DNA of 64,000 nucleotides from Candidatus Saccharimonadota bacterium (GTDB lineage Bacteria > Patescibacteriota > Saccharimonadia > Saccharimonadales > Saccharimonadaceae), in assembly GCA_017404955.1 (NCBI GenBank), contig JAFRBH010000008.1:1-64000 (forward strand), written 5' to 3'. This document shows, piece by piece, positions 42,940 to 51,930 of this stretch. The notes beneath the pieces are model-generated. The model searched no databases and was not told the DNA's origin. It worked only from the letters and a program-made list of their open reading frames with translations. Positions within the stretch are counted from its first letter, which is position 1, and every line of letters begins with the position of its first letter. The translations under genes and the position numbers were made by a program.

Positions 42940-44964
42940 TTACTCAAAAACTGGACCATCGTCAGGGAAGGGATCGTTGTCGAAAAGCTCAACATCGTCT
43001 TTCCATGGATCAAATTCTTTTTTCACCGGTTCATCGCTAAAATCATTGGAACCGTACGGATTAAAGCCTAATTCTAGTAAGAAGCGAGATGGGGAAGTAT
43101 AATTACGTGAACCAAAAGTAAAGCGTGATTTCGCATAACTGAGATGCAATTCTTCCTTGGCACGAGTCATACCGACGTAGGCCAAACGTCTTTCCTCTTC
43201 AAGCTCGGCTTCATTATCGGAGCGCTCGCTAGGGAAAAGCCCCTCCTCCATGCCCACGATAAAGACTACTGGAAATTCCAAGCCTTTAGCAGCGTGTAAC
43301 GTCATTAAAGTAACTGAATGTTTATCGGTGACTTCATCAGCAGATGACATTAGAGCCGCGTCAGCCAAAAATTCATCTAGAGCCTCGTAGTTCACTGCGT
43401 TGCCAGCTAGTACGCTCAGGTTCTCTAGGCGATCTTCTCCACTTGGCGTGCCGTCATTCAATAACTCTTCAAAATCAAAGTATTTAATTGTCTGGTTAAT
43501 TAGTTCTGAAACGGTTCGATCTTCCGAACTAGCAAGCTTTAAATAATTTTGAAGTCTAAGAACCGAAGTTTTGGCTTTGGCAGAAAGACTACTAGCTAAA
43601 TCTTCATTGGTTAGCGGATTTCCATCTGGGTGTGCGGCAAGAATATCATCTAGTGCAGAATAGAGTTTTCTAATACTGGCATCACCTATGCCGGAAAGTA
43701 CATTTTTCAATACGCGTTCTAAGCTAATACGGTCCAGAGGATTGATGATTAGTTTCAAGATCGCAAGTGCATCTTTTACTTCTTTACGATCATAAAATCT
43801 TACACCACCAATGATTTTGTAGGGAATCTTTTCGGCAATGAAAGCTTTTTCAAAAGCATAGGACTGGGCATTGGTACGATAGAGAACTGCAAAGTCCGAA
43901 AATTTTCGTTCTGTTTCCCTTTTAATTTTATTTGCAACCCAAATCGCTTCCATGGTCTCATCAGCTAAAGCTTCAATTTCTACCGGTTCCCCGTTCCCTG
44001 CTTCGGTAAATAATTCCTTGTCGGTTCTGGTTTTATTATTCTTAATAATTTTTTGTGATGCCTTTAAAATATTTCCGGTACTACGATAGTTCTGCTCCAA
44101 CTTTATTACTTTAGCTTCAGGGAAATCTTTTGTAAAATTCAAGATGTTGGTGAAGTCGGCACCACGCCAAGAATAAATCGATTGCCAGTCATCTCCAACC
44201 ACGCAAATATTTTGCGATTTATTAACTAGCGCTCGCACTAATCGATACTGGACCGCATTAGTATCCTGATACTCGTCAATTAAGATGTGCTCAAATTTTT
44301 CCTGCCATTTCTTTCTGACTTCCGAGTTTTTGGTAAAAAGTTCAGCGGTTTCAAGTAGGAGATCATCAAAATCGAGAGCGCTGCATGAACGTTTTTCCTT
44401 TTCATATTCAGCATAGATTTTAGCAATTTGCTTGAGATTTTCGTAGTAAGCCTCATTTTCTAAATCACTAGGACTTTTTAATTCGTTTTTGCATTTAGAA
44501 ATCACCGATTGAATAGCTTTCGGCTTCAAGTTTTTGCTATTGTAATCACCATTTTTAATAATACGACGAATGAGGGAAATCTGATCTTCAGTATCATAAA
44601 TCACAAAGTTGCGGTTGAGGCCAGCAGCCAAATATTCTATGCGCAAAATCTTTACACAAATACTATGAAAAGTACCCATGTAGGGCATAAACCTAGCTGG
44701 TGGAGTTTCGGTTCCGCCGGATAATTTCCATAAACGTTCGCGCATTTCGCCAGCTGCTTTATTGGTAAAAGTTACTGCAAGAATATTTTTAGGATTAACA
44801 CCATGAGCAATCAAATTAGCAATGCGATGAGTTAAAGTCTTAGTTTTGCCGGAACCAGCGCCAGCCAAAATTAGTAGGGGACCAGAAAGAGTGTTCACCG
44901 CGTCTTGCTGAGCGGGGTTTAAACCTTTCAAAATTTCCTCTGAGGCTTGCTCCACTTTGTCCAT
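42940..44964 (-). CDS. UvrD/PcrA-type DNA helicase
   Basis: 674 residues, superfamily 1A, 3'-5' helicase in repair and replication restart. Walker A LAGAGSGKTKTL, motif Ia LAVTFTNKAAGEMRERL, motif II LIDEYQDTNAVQ, motif III VGDDWQSIYSWRGAD, motif IV EQNYRSTG, motifs V-VI MTLHAAKGLEFPVVF and AYVGMTRAKEEL. The C-terminus lacks the long tail of PcrA. The ATG lies 6 bases after TGCTATAAT. Confidence 0.95.
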   Translation of the reverse strand: MDKVEQASEEILKGLNPAQQDAVNTLSGPLLILAGAGSGKTKTLTHRIANLIAHGVNPKNILAVTFTNKAAGEMRERLWKLSGGTETPPARFMPYMGTFHSICVKILRIEYLAAGLNRNFVIYDTEDQISLIRRIIKNGDYNSKNLKPKAIQSVISKCKNELKSPSDLENEAYYENLKQIAKIYAEYEKEKRSCSALDFDDLLLETAELFTKNSEVRKKWQEKFEHILIDEYQDTNAVQYRLVRALVNKSQNICVVGDDWQSIYSWRGADFTNILNFTKDFPEAKVIKLEQNYRSTGNILKASQKIIKNNKTRTDKELFTEAGNGEPVEIEALADETMEAIWVANKIKRETERKFSDFAVLYRTNAQSYAFEKAFIAEKIPYKIIGGVRFYDRKEVKDALAILKLIINPLDRISLERVLKNVLSGIGDASIRKLYSALDDILAAHPDGNPLTNEDLASSLSAKAKTSVLRLQNYLKLASSEDRTVSELINQTIKYFDFEELLNDGTPSGEDRLENLSVLAGNAVNYEALDEFLADAALMSSADEVTDKHSVTLMTLHAAKGLEFPVVFIVGMEEGLFPSERSDNEAELEEERRLAYVGMTRAKEELHLSYAKSRFTFGSRNYTSPSRFLLELGFNPYGSNDFSDEPVKKEFDPWKDDVELFDNDPFPDDGPVFE

Positions 44965-44970
44965 TAATTC

Positions 44971-44979
44971 ATTATAGCA
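44971..44979 (-). promoter_or_regulatory. Extended -10 promoter of the UvrD/PcrA gene
   Basis: TGCTATAAT, spacer GAATTA, ATG at 44964 on the minus strand. Confidence 0.65.
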
Positions 44980-45013
44980 TTAATATAGTTAGGCTGGGCA
45001 AAAACTCTGCAGA

Positions 45014-46564
45014 TTAAATACCAGTGAGCGGGGCAATGTCAGCACCAAGCTGACGGAGTCTAGCGGCAAAGTCTTGATAACCACGATCGATTGAATAAGT
45101 GTTTCTTAAGATTGAAGCACCAGGCGCAGCAAGCATTGCAATTAAAATTACCACAGCCGGTCTCAAAGCTGGTGGCGCTACCAGCTCCGCAGAACGCCAA
45201 TTAGTTGGACCTTCCACATAAACACGATGTGCATCAAGAAGCTCAACCTTGGCGTTTAGCTTGGTAAGATCGGTAGTATAGACTGCGCGATTTTCAAAAA
45301 CCCAGTCATGAATCAAGGTCCTGCCACGAGCAGAAGCTGCAATGACAGAGAAAAATGGCAAATTATCAATATTTAGGCCAGGAAACGGCATTGGATGAAT
45401 TTTATCGGCCGGCGCGACCAAATCAGTCTTTTTAATAGTGAGGTCAACTAGTCTAGTTTTACCATTGTCAGCTAGATATTCCTCACTTCTTCTAATATCA
45501 GCATTCATGGTTTTTAGAATTTCTAACTCAATTTCTAGAAATTCGATTGGCGCACGACGAATAGTAATCTCCGAATGAGTAGTAAGTGCAGCGGCAATAA
45601 AAGACATGGCCTCGATTGGATCTTCAGAAGGGGAATATTCGATTGGCTGACCGATTTTTGCTTTACCAATAATTTCTAACGTAGTGGTACCAATACCAGT
45701 AATTTTTACACCGAGTTTCTGCAAGAAGAAGCAAACATCTTGTACCATATAATTTGGAGAAGCACCAACAATGATAGTTTTACCTGGATAGAGAGCGGCA
45801 GCCATAAGGACGTTTTCCGTAACGGTATCCCCACGTTCAGTTAGAACAATACGGCGTTCTGGCTTTACGCCAACCTTCACCTTAGCATTATAGAAACCAC
45901 TCTCCTTCCTAGCATCGACTTCTAGACCGAAGCTCTTTAGTGCGCGAAGATGTGGCTCAACAGTACGTACGCCAAGGGAACAGCCACCAGCATAAGGAAG
46001 TTTAAACTCGTGAAATTTGTGTAGTAATGGTCCCAAAAACATGATGATTGAGCGGGTTTTTCTAGCGGCATTGATATCAAGATTTTTAATTTTTAATTCA
46101 CGTGGTGGTATAATTTCTAAATCTCGATTACGATTAATCCAGCGGCATTTTACACCGATAGACTCCAAAACTTCAATAATACGGAAAACCTCTTCAATAC
46201 GAGCTAGATGCTTTAGAGTAGTTTTTCCGGAATTCAAAAGTGAAGCACAAAGCAAACCTACAGCTGCATTTTTACTAGTATTAACAGTAATTTCGCCATG
46301 TAGTTCCTTACCGCCTTCAATAAAAAGACTCTGGGAAACAGAGGTATTGACTGACAAAATTGGGCTACCCAGTGCACTAGAGAGTTTCCTGATCATGTCG
46401 AGGGAAACGTTCTGAGCGCCTTTTTCAATACGATAAATAGCTGGCTGAGAAGAGCCTACAAGTTTAGCGAGCTCAGCTTGAGTAAGACCACGCTCCGAGC
46501 GAAGATGCGCAACAACGCCACCAATTTCCTGCTGATAGGTCTTATTCTCCACACTTTTTGACAT
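45014..46564 (-). CDS. murA: Fusion: XRE-type HTH domain + MurA (UDP-GlcNAc enolpyruvyl transferase)
   Basis: 516 residues from the ATG at 46564. Residues about 12-68 are a Cro/C1-type helix-turn-helix (LRSERGLTQAELAKLVGSSQ, then AIYRIEKG). From about 78 on it is a complete EPSP-synthase fold of the MurA type: K98-N99 in NTSKNAAV (E. coli K22-N23), the catalytic Cys195 in AGGCSLGVRTVEPHL (E. coli C115), and IHDWVFENRAVYTTDL with DNLPFF. It catalyses the first committed step of peptidoglycan synthesis. Ordinary MurA is about 420 residues and has no DNA-binding domain. TTG at 46570 is a less likely start, as the ATG is 6 bases after TGATATAAT. Confidence 0.93.
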   Translation of the reverse strand: MSKSVENKTYQQEIGGVVAHLRSERGLTQAELAKLVGSSQPAIYRIEKGAQNVSLDMIRKLSSALGSPILSVNTSVSQSLFIEGGKELHGEITVNTSKNAAVGLLCASLLNSGKTTLKHLARIEEVFRIIEVLESIGVKCRWINRNRDLEIIPPRELKIKNLDINAARKTRSIIMFLGPLLHKFHEFKLPYAGGCSLGVRTVEPHLRALKSFGLEVDARKESGFYNAKVKVGVKPERRIVLTERGDTVTENVLMAAALYPGKTIIVGASPNYMVQDVCFFLQKLGVKITGIGTTTLEIIGKAKIGQPIEYSPSEDPIEAMSFIAAALTTHSEITIRRAPIEFLEIELEILKTMNADIRRSEEYLADNGKTRLVDLTIKKTDLVAPADKIHPMPFPGLNIDNLPFFSVIAASARGRTLIHDWVFENRAVYTTDLTKLNAKVELLDAHRVYVEGPTNWRSAELVAPPALRPAVVILIAMLAAPGASILRNTYSIDRGYQDFAARLRQLGADIAPLTGI

Positions 46565-46570
46565 AAGCAA

Positions 46571-46579
46571 ATTATATCA
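46571..46579 (-). promoter_or_regulatory. Extended -10 promoter of the HTH-MurA gene
   Basis: TGATATAAT, spacer TTGCTT, ATG at 46564 on the minus strand. Confidence 0.65.
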
Positions 46580-46611
46580 CAGAATGAATAATTTGTGAAT
46601 AGAGAACTACC

Positions 46612-47448
46612 TTATTTTGAACTACAGACAACGTTATTAGCATGAACCCAGCCTTCTAGGGAACCGCCGTCTAGATACTCGCCATCGGTTTTGGCCACAC
46701 GCATAATACCACCTTTTTCGATATAGGTAGCAAATGGGTCAGTAATCATATATTCCTGGTCTAATGGTCCAAAATCGTGACTATGAACATATTCAACAAT
46801 TTCTTTTAGTAGGCTTGGGGAAATGATGTATTTAGAGACGGACGCAATGCCGGTGACTTGCTCCGGCTTCGGCTTCTCGGTAATCTTGGTGATTTTTTCA
46901 TCTTCAATAGTAAGTGCACCACCATTTAGAAGCGCTGCTTCTGGTTTAGTAATGCCAATCAAGGCAGACTCATCTTCGGACTTTACAGCTTTCAGTAATG
47001 CTTCGGCGGAAGATTCACCATCTGGGTTCCAAATAAAATCATCACCCATAAAGACAAAGACTGGTTCATCAATGTTGTATTCTTCAACTGCTAAACAAAC
47101 CGGGACAGCGGTGCCATACTTACCAGATGGGTCCTGAGAAACATAGTGAATATGGACATTATCTGGCAAAGTTTTAGCAAGTTCTAAACGATCGTTCTTA
47201 CCACGTTCTTCTAGATACTTATTAAGAGCAAGGTTGTCTTTATAAAACTCGCGCACTTGGCAAGGTTCAACATTGGAGATCACCATGTAAATATCAGTTA
47301 CGCCGGCATCTATTAGCTCTTGTACTGAATAATCAACCAATGGGCGATTTCCTACTGGCAACATCGACTTCTCGATTATTTTAGTAATTGGAAGTCTCCT
47401 AGTTCCCCAACCGGCAACTGGAATGATGGCTTTGGTGATTTTTTGCAT
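46612..47448 (-). CDS. galU: UTP-glucose-1-phosphate uridylyltransferase
   Basis: 278 residues. It makes UDP-glucose from glucose-1-phosphate and UTP. The nucleotide-binding signature is IIPVAGWGTRRLPITK, the catalytic Lys lies in EKSMLPVGNRP, and FVFMGDDFIW and GQEYMITDPF-like segments follow. UDP-glucose feeds surface glycans. It is the last gene of the seven-gene co-directional run and starts 8 bases after the ZIP gene with the ribosome site ATAAGGAGT. Confidence 0.94.
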   Translation of the reverse strand: MQKITKAIIPVAGWGTRRLPITKIIEKSMLPVGNRPLVDYSVQELIDAGVTDIYMVISNVEPCQVREFYKDNLALNKYLEERGKNDRLELAKTLPDNVHIHYVSQDPSGKYGTAVPVCLAVEEYNIDEPVFVFMGDDFIWNPDGESSAEALLKAVKSEDESALIGITKPEAALLNGGALTIEDEKITKITEKPKPEQVTGIASVSKYIISPSLLKEIVEYVHSHDFGPLDQEYMITDPFATYIEKGGIMRVAKTDGEYLDGGSLEGWVHANNVVCSSK

Positions 47449-47456
47449 AAAACTCC

Positions 47457-48158
47457 TTATTTTGCTGGAACGCCTTTTTTGGCTTTATTCCATATTACTT
47501 TAATAATACTCCAAATTTCTCCGAGTGCAATATAAATAAAGAAACCGGCAATAAATGAAAGCAAAGTCGGCAGGGCCGGCGTCAGGGCATCACCAATGAA
47601 ATAGGAAACAACGGAAAAAGGAACGATTATCAATGCTGAAATTATCTGAAGTTTAATAATCTTTTTCGGCTCCATTTTGGAACGAATCATAATAGAGAAG
47701 TCGCCCACTTCTTGAGGAATTTCATGAGCGGCAGTGGCAAGGGAAGATGTAAGACCAGTAGGAATACCAGCTGCGAAAGATGTGCCAATTACAATACCAT
47801 CCATTGCGGTGTGGAGGCTGTCAACAATCAGCATCGCATATGCTTGCTTTTTGTTTTTAAAAGTTTTTTCTTCACCATGTTTATGATAATGTCCAGCTAA
47901 ACCACTAATAATAAAACAGGAGAGAACACCAATGGCAGAGAACAGAGCGACTTGCCAGACTGGAAGTTCGCCTTCTTCCAAAATCTCTGGGATAATGTCA
48001 CCAAAGGCAGCATAAAGCAAAACTACTGCCGCAAATATAGTACCATATTTTTGAAAAGTCTTAGCAAGCTTAGAACCAGATAATAATAAAAAGCCGCCAG
48101 TAAGGGATAGAATTGCAGTTACTGAAGTAATCAAAATAATTAATAGTACTTCTATCAT
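47457..48158 (-). CDS. ZIP-family metal transporter
   Basis: 233 residues with about eight membrane segments. The metal-site helices are DSLHTAMDGIVIGTSFAAG and TAAHEIPQEVGDFSIM, the ZIP consensus for zinc, iron or manganese uptake. A His-containing loop (GHYHKHGEEKTF) lies at about 88-100. In a gene run with phosphoglycerate mutase (metal dependent) and GalU; a direct link to metal supply for the mutase is a guess. Confidence 0.9.
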   Translation of the reverse strand: MIEVLLIILITSVTAILSLTGGFLLLSGSKLAKTFQKYGTIFAAVVLLYAAFGDIIPEILEEGELPVWQVALFSAIGVLSCFIISGLAGHYHKHGEEKTFKNKKQAYAMLIVDSLHTAMDGIVIGTSFAAGIPTGLTSSLATAAHEIPQEVGDFSIMIRSKMEPKKIIKLQIISALIIVPFSVVSYFIGDALTPALPTLLSFIAGFFIYIALGEIWSIIKVIWNKAKKGVPAK

Positions 48159-48176
48159 GATTTTATTTTATCTCTG

Positions 48177-49799
48177 TTAGATATTCCCGTCAATAGGGGA
48201 GATTAATGATGGTCGCCAAGTGTCTGGGTAGTCACTTTGTCCTAGGAATGTAGCAATCGTAGCAGCGATATTGGAAATACCAGCATCTTCAAGTTTAGCG
48301 AACTCATACTTATCACGATTTTCCGTGTTGTCATAAATTACAAATGGTACCGGGTTAGTAGTATGAGCAGTCTTGGCATGACCTTCATTATCCGTCAACT
48401 CCTCAGCATTACCATGATCAGCAGTAATAATTAGCACGCCACCGAGGCGGTCAACTTCTTTAGCGATGCGTGCTAGCTGAATATCAATAGCTTCCATAGC
48501 GACAATTGTCGGCTCAAGCTCCGCAAAATGTCCCACCATATCTCCGCCAGGAAAGTTAAGACGAATAAACTTATATTTATCAAGATTTTCAATTACAGCA
48601 TCAGTAATCTCCGCCGACTTCATCCATGGACGTGTGTCAAATGGCTGAGTATCGGATGGTATCTCAATATGTTCCTCACCAATAGCTTTTTTGTAGCTAT
48701 TGCCGTTAAAATAATAAGTGATGTGACCAAACTTCACAGTCTCAGAAACTGCTAATTGATGAATGCCGCGAGAGCCCAAGAAGGAATTAAGCGTATCATT
48801 AATAACGACTGGTTCGACTAGGCGATGTTCTGGCACATGAGTATCAGAGTTATATTCTGTCATCCCCACGAAATAAACATCTGGTTTATTGTGATAGAGT
48901 GTACCATCCTTGTCATAATAAGTACGATCAAAATGAGGGAAGTCATTATAAGTCATTGCCATAGCAAATTCCACAGCACGATCAGCCCTAAAATCATAAT
49001 AGATAAAGGTATCACCATCTTGGACGCGGCCAACTGGCTTGCCATTTTCTACAACGACAAATGGTGGAATATATTGATCTTGAAGACTAGGGTCTTTCTC
49101 TCTAAAGGTATTAATGGCGCTGGTAGCTGAAGGGAAGCGATGAAAAGCTTCACCACAAACAATGGCATCCCAACCAGCTTTAACAATATCCCAATCACTT
49201 TCGTAGCGGTCTGCCACGAAGACCATACGGCCACCGCCAGAAGCGATGCGATAATCAGGATGATCAGGGAAGGAAGCGATAAACGCTTCTAGTTCTGCTA
49301 CATATTGAAGTGCTGATTGTGGCGGAGTGTCACGACCATCTAGTACGAGGTGAATGCGAATATGCTCAACACCCTCAGAATGAGCTTGGTCAATCATACG
49401 TTCTAAATGGTAAATGCTACTATGGACGTTGCCGTCGGAAAAAATACCAGCAAAATGCAAAGTAGAATTTCTTTCCTTAGTACGTTTGATAACTTCTTGC
49501 CAAGCTTCAGATTTCCAAATGTCACCGCTATTAATAGCTTCGTTAATTTGAGCAATGTCTTGTTTAATAATTTGACCAGAGCCAATGGCGTTATGTCCAA
49601 CTTCAGAGTTGCCCATACTACCTGGCATAATTCCTACTGCTTCGCCAGAAGCGTTGAGACCGGTGGTTTTGTAATTTCCTACTGCGTAGTTCAAAAATTC
49701 GGTGTGAGCTTGCTTCACAGCATTACCCATTAGATCACGTTTCAAGCCGACGCCATCTAGGATTGCTAGCACAACTGGACCGTTATAGTTTAAATTCAT
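48177..49799 (-). CDS. gpmI: 2,3-bisphosphoglycerate-independent phosphoglycerate mutase
   Basis: 540 residues. Interconverts 3- and 2-phosphoglycerate with two metal ions. Nucleophile Ser is in GNSEVGHNAIGSG, the second metal site is in GGVLIITADHGNAEE, and LDGRDTPPQSA and YDFRADRAVEFAM are conserved. The ribosome site AAAGGAGTGG lies further from the ATG than usual. A GTGTATAAT box overlaps the pgi stop just upstream and may give a separate promoter. Confidence 0.96.
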   Translation of the reverse strand: MNLNYNGPVVLAILDGVGLKRDLMGNAVKQAHTEFLNYAVGNYKTTGLNASGEAVGIMPGSMGNSEVGHNAIGSGQIIKQDIAQINEAINSGDIWKSEAWQEVIKRTKERNSTLHFAGIFSDGNVHSSIYHLERMIDQAHSEGVEHIRIHLVLDGRDTPPQSALQYVAELEAFIASFPDHPDYRIASGGGRMVFVADRYESDWDIVKAGWDAIVCGEAFHRFPSATSAINTFREKDPSLQDQYIPPFVVVENGKPVGRVQDGDTFIYYDFRADRAVEFAMAMTYNDFPHFDRTYYDKDGTLYHNKPDVYFVGMTEYNSDTHVPEHRLVEPVVINDTLNSFLGSRGIHQLAVSETVKFGHITYYFNGNSYKKAIGEEHIEIPSDTQPFDTRPWMKSAEITDAVIENLDKYKFIRLNFPGGDMVGHFAELEPTIVAMEAIDIQLARIAKEVDRLGGVLIITADHGNAEELTDNEGHAKTAHTTNPVPFVIYDNTENRDKYEFAKLEDAGISNIAATIATFLGQSDYPDTWRPSLISPIDGNI

Positions 49800-49841
49800 A
49801 AGTGTTGCCCACTCCTTTTAATTGCTCTTTATATTATACAC

Positions 49842-51122
49842 CTAAGCAATTGGTTTGCCTAGTAGTTCAAACATATTTTGCTTATATGTTTCCACGCCTG
49901 GCTGGTCAAACGGATTGACACCAGAAATTTTAGCAGAAAGGGCACAAGCGAGTTCGAAGAAGTAGATTAGCTCACCTATACTTCTTGCGGTTAAATCTGC
50001 AATCTCAATTTCAAGCACTGGAATACCGCCAATACGATGAGCCCTAATGGTAGCTTCTTCAGCTTTTTGATTGACATAGTCTAAACTTTTACCGGCGAGA
50101 TAATTTAAGTTGTCGAGATTTTCTGAGTCATTTGGAATCACAATTGATCTAGCATTAGGTGTTGTAATTTTTACAACAGTTTCAAACATATTACGACGAC
50201 CTTGCTGAATATACTGACCAAGAGAATGTAGATCTGTAGTATAAACAACGGAGGCAGGGAAAATTCCTTGTCCGTTTTTCCCTTCAGATTCGCCAAATAG
50301 CTGTTTCCACCATTCCATGAAAGTGGTAAGTCGCGGCTCAAAAGTAGCTAAGATTTCAGTCTCTTTCCCCTGCTCTTTGTAAAGCATTTGGCGGAGGATG
50401 GCATATTTGGCAGCCTCTCTTGCAATAGCGGCAGAAGTATCTACAGTAGCCGAACTCATAGTTGTGGCAAATTCTGCTTCGGTGCCAATCGCGGCTTTGC
50501 GTGCGCTTTCTAATAATTCATCAATGTTAACACCAGCTACTGCCATTGGTAAAAGCCCTACTGCAGTTAGTACCGAAAAACGTCCACCAATATTATCTGG
50601 TACAACAAAACGTTGGTAGCCTTTTTTGACAGCCTCATCATGTAAGGCGCCTTTATTGGCATCGGTTGTAGCATAAATACGCTCCGCTGCACCTTTCTCA
50701 CCATATTTGGCAATCAGACCAGCCTTGAGCAGCCTAAAGGCAATCGCTGGTTCAGTTGTGGTGCCAGATTTAGAAATAACATTCACGGAAAAATCAGCTG
50801 TGCCAATTTCGGCAAATAGTTTGTCTAGTGCGGCAGAACTTAGATTGTTCCCAGCATAAACAACTTTGGTCTTACTATTGTTGCCAAGCGCATCAATTAC
50901 GGCCTTGTGCCCCAAATATGAGCCACCAATACCAACACAGATTAAAAAGCTTGAATCGCTGCTAATTTTAGCTGCAGCCTGCTTGATGCGTGTCAATTCA
51001 TCCTGGTCAATTGGGACATTGAGCCAGCCAGCCATAGAATCGGTTTTGATTTCGGCGAGCGCAGTTTCTGCGGCAGAATAATCAGAAATATGTATCGTTG
51101 TATCCGTAAGAACCCTTATCAT
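49842..51122 (-). CDS. pgi: Glucose-6-phosphate isomerase
   Basis: 426 residues, the short bacterial type. Interconverts glucose-6- and fructose-6-phosphate. Signatures are ICVGIGGSYLGHKAVIDAL, VISKSGTTTEPAIAFR, VPDNIGGRFSVLTAVGL and TPEFAFRLL-like helices, ending with NPFDQPGVETYKQNMFELLGK. The ribosome site TTTGGAGGAAAA is strong. A GTGTATAAT box overlaps the stop of the nuclease gene, so pgi may also be transcribed on its own. Confidence 0.96.
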   Translation of the reverse strand: MIRVLTDTTIHISDYSAAETALAEIKTDSMAGWLNVPIDQDELTRIKQAAAKISSDSSFLICVGIGGSYLGHKAVIDALGNNSKTKVVYAGNNLSSAALDKLFAEIGTADFSVNVISKSGTTTEPAIAFRLLKAGLIAKYGEKGAAERIYATTDANKGALHDEAVKKGYQRFVVPDNIGGRFSVLTAVGLLPMAVAGVNIDELLESARKAAIGTEAEFATTMSSATVDTSAAIAREAAKYAILRQMLYKEQGKETEILATFEPRLTTFMEWWKQLFGESEGKNGQGIFPASVVYTTDLHSLGQYIQQGRRNMFETVVKITTPNARSIVIPNDSENLDNLNYLAGKSLDYVNQKAEEATIRAHRIGGIPVLEIEIADLTARSIGELIYFFELACALSAKISGVNPFDQPGVETYKQNMFELLGKPIA

Positions 51123-51149
51123 TTTTCCTCCAAATTATGCTTATATTTA

Positions 51150-51884
51150 TTATACACCGATTGCTGGTTCTTTCGGGCATTTTTCTAAGACATTCGCAAT
51201 CGCACTTTTCTCTGCCTCTGTTACCCAGAGAGAATATTTGTATTTTACAGAAATTTGACGAGTAACATATTGGCATCTAAAGGCTTTATTTGGTGGCAAC
51301 CAAGTAGCGGCATCTCCATCAGATTTTTGTTGATTGGCTGCGCTATCCGCAGCAATTAGATTAAGTGGGTCAGTAGCAATCTGGTAGCGCTCTTCCTTGG
51401 TTTTATACTGAGCCCCTTTTTGCCAAGCATCAGAAAGCGCTACGATGTGATCGATTTGAATCTTTTTACTGAACTCAGATTTGCTAGAAAAAGTCATTTC
51501 ATTCCCAGTGTATGGCTCAATAAATTTTCCGCCAACCACATCACAACCATCCATCACTGCAGTATTACCTAATTCTCTTTTGATGATAATTTGGCGAAGC
51601 GAACAGCCATCAATCTTTGGCCAACCAGCATAGAACTCAGAGCGATTGTAACCAGTTTTTGGAGCGCGACCTTTAACTTCAAGTTTTTCTAGAACTGTAG
51701 TGGCTAATGTAGTACTTTCATTTTCTGGGGCAATATCAATTGTCCCAGCTATAGCTTCTGGGTCGTCTTCTTTTGGGACTACTTCTTTCTCGTAGCTGGC
51801 TGGGTTAATAATCAAGAAAACCGCCACAACAAAGAGCAAGGCAAGCATAGCAGCTATCCTTCTGATTCTATACGGTTCTTTCAT
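51150..51884 (-). CDS. Secreted or anchored HNH nuclease (DUF1524-like)
   Basis: 244 residues. N-terminal membrane anchor (about 9-27, IAAMLALLFVVAVFLIINPA) places the rest outside. The nuclease core has IQIDHIVALSDAWQKGA (DH catalytic pair), ATDPLNLIAADSAANQQKSD and AATWLPPNKAFRCQYVTRQI. Four cysteines could pair outside the cell. Such proteins are frequent in Actinobacteria. A role in degrading host or environmental DNA for salvage is inference. No Shine-Dalgarno is seen. It is embedded between pgk and pgi. Confidence 0.88.
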   Translation of the reverse strand: MKEPYRIRRIAAMLALLFVVAVFLIINPASYEKEVVPKEDDPEAIAGTIDIAPENESTTLATTVLEKLEVKGRAPKTGYNRSEFYAGWPKIDGCSLRQIIIKRELGNTAVMDGCDVVGGKFIEPYTGNEMTFSSKSEFSKKIQIDHIVALSDAWQKGAQYKTKEERYQIATDPLNLIAADSAANQQKSDGDAATWLPPNKAFRCQYVTRQISVKYKYSLWVTEAEKSAIANVLEKCPKEPAIGV

Positions 51885-51930
51885 AAGACTAGTGTTTCAC
51901 AGAGACTAAAGTTTCGCAAGCACAAGTGTG

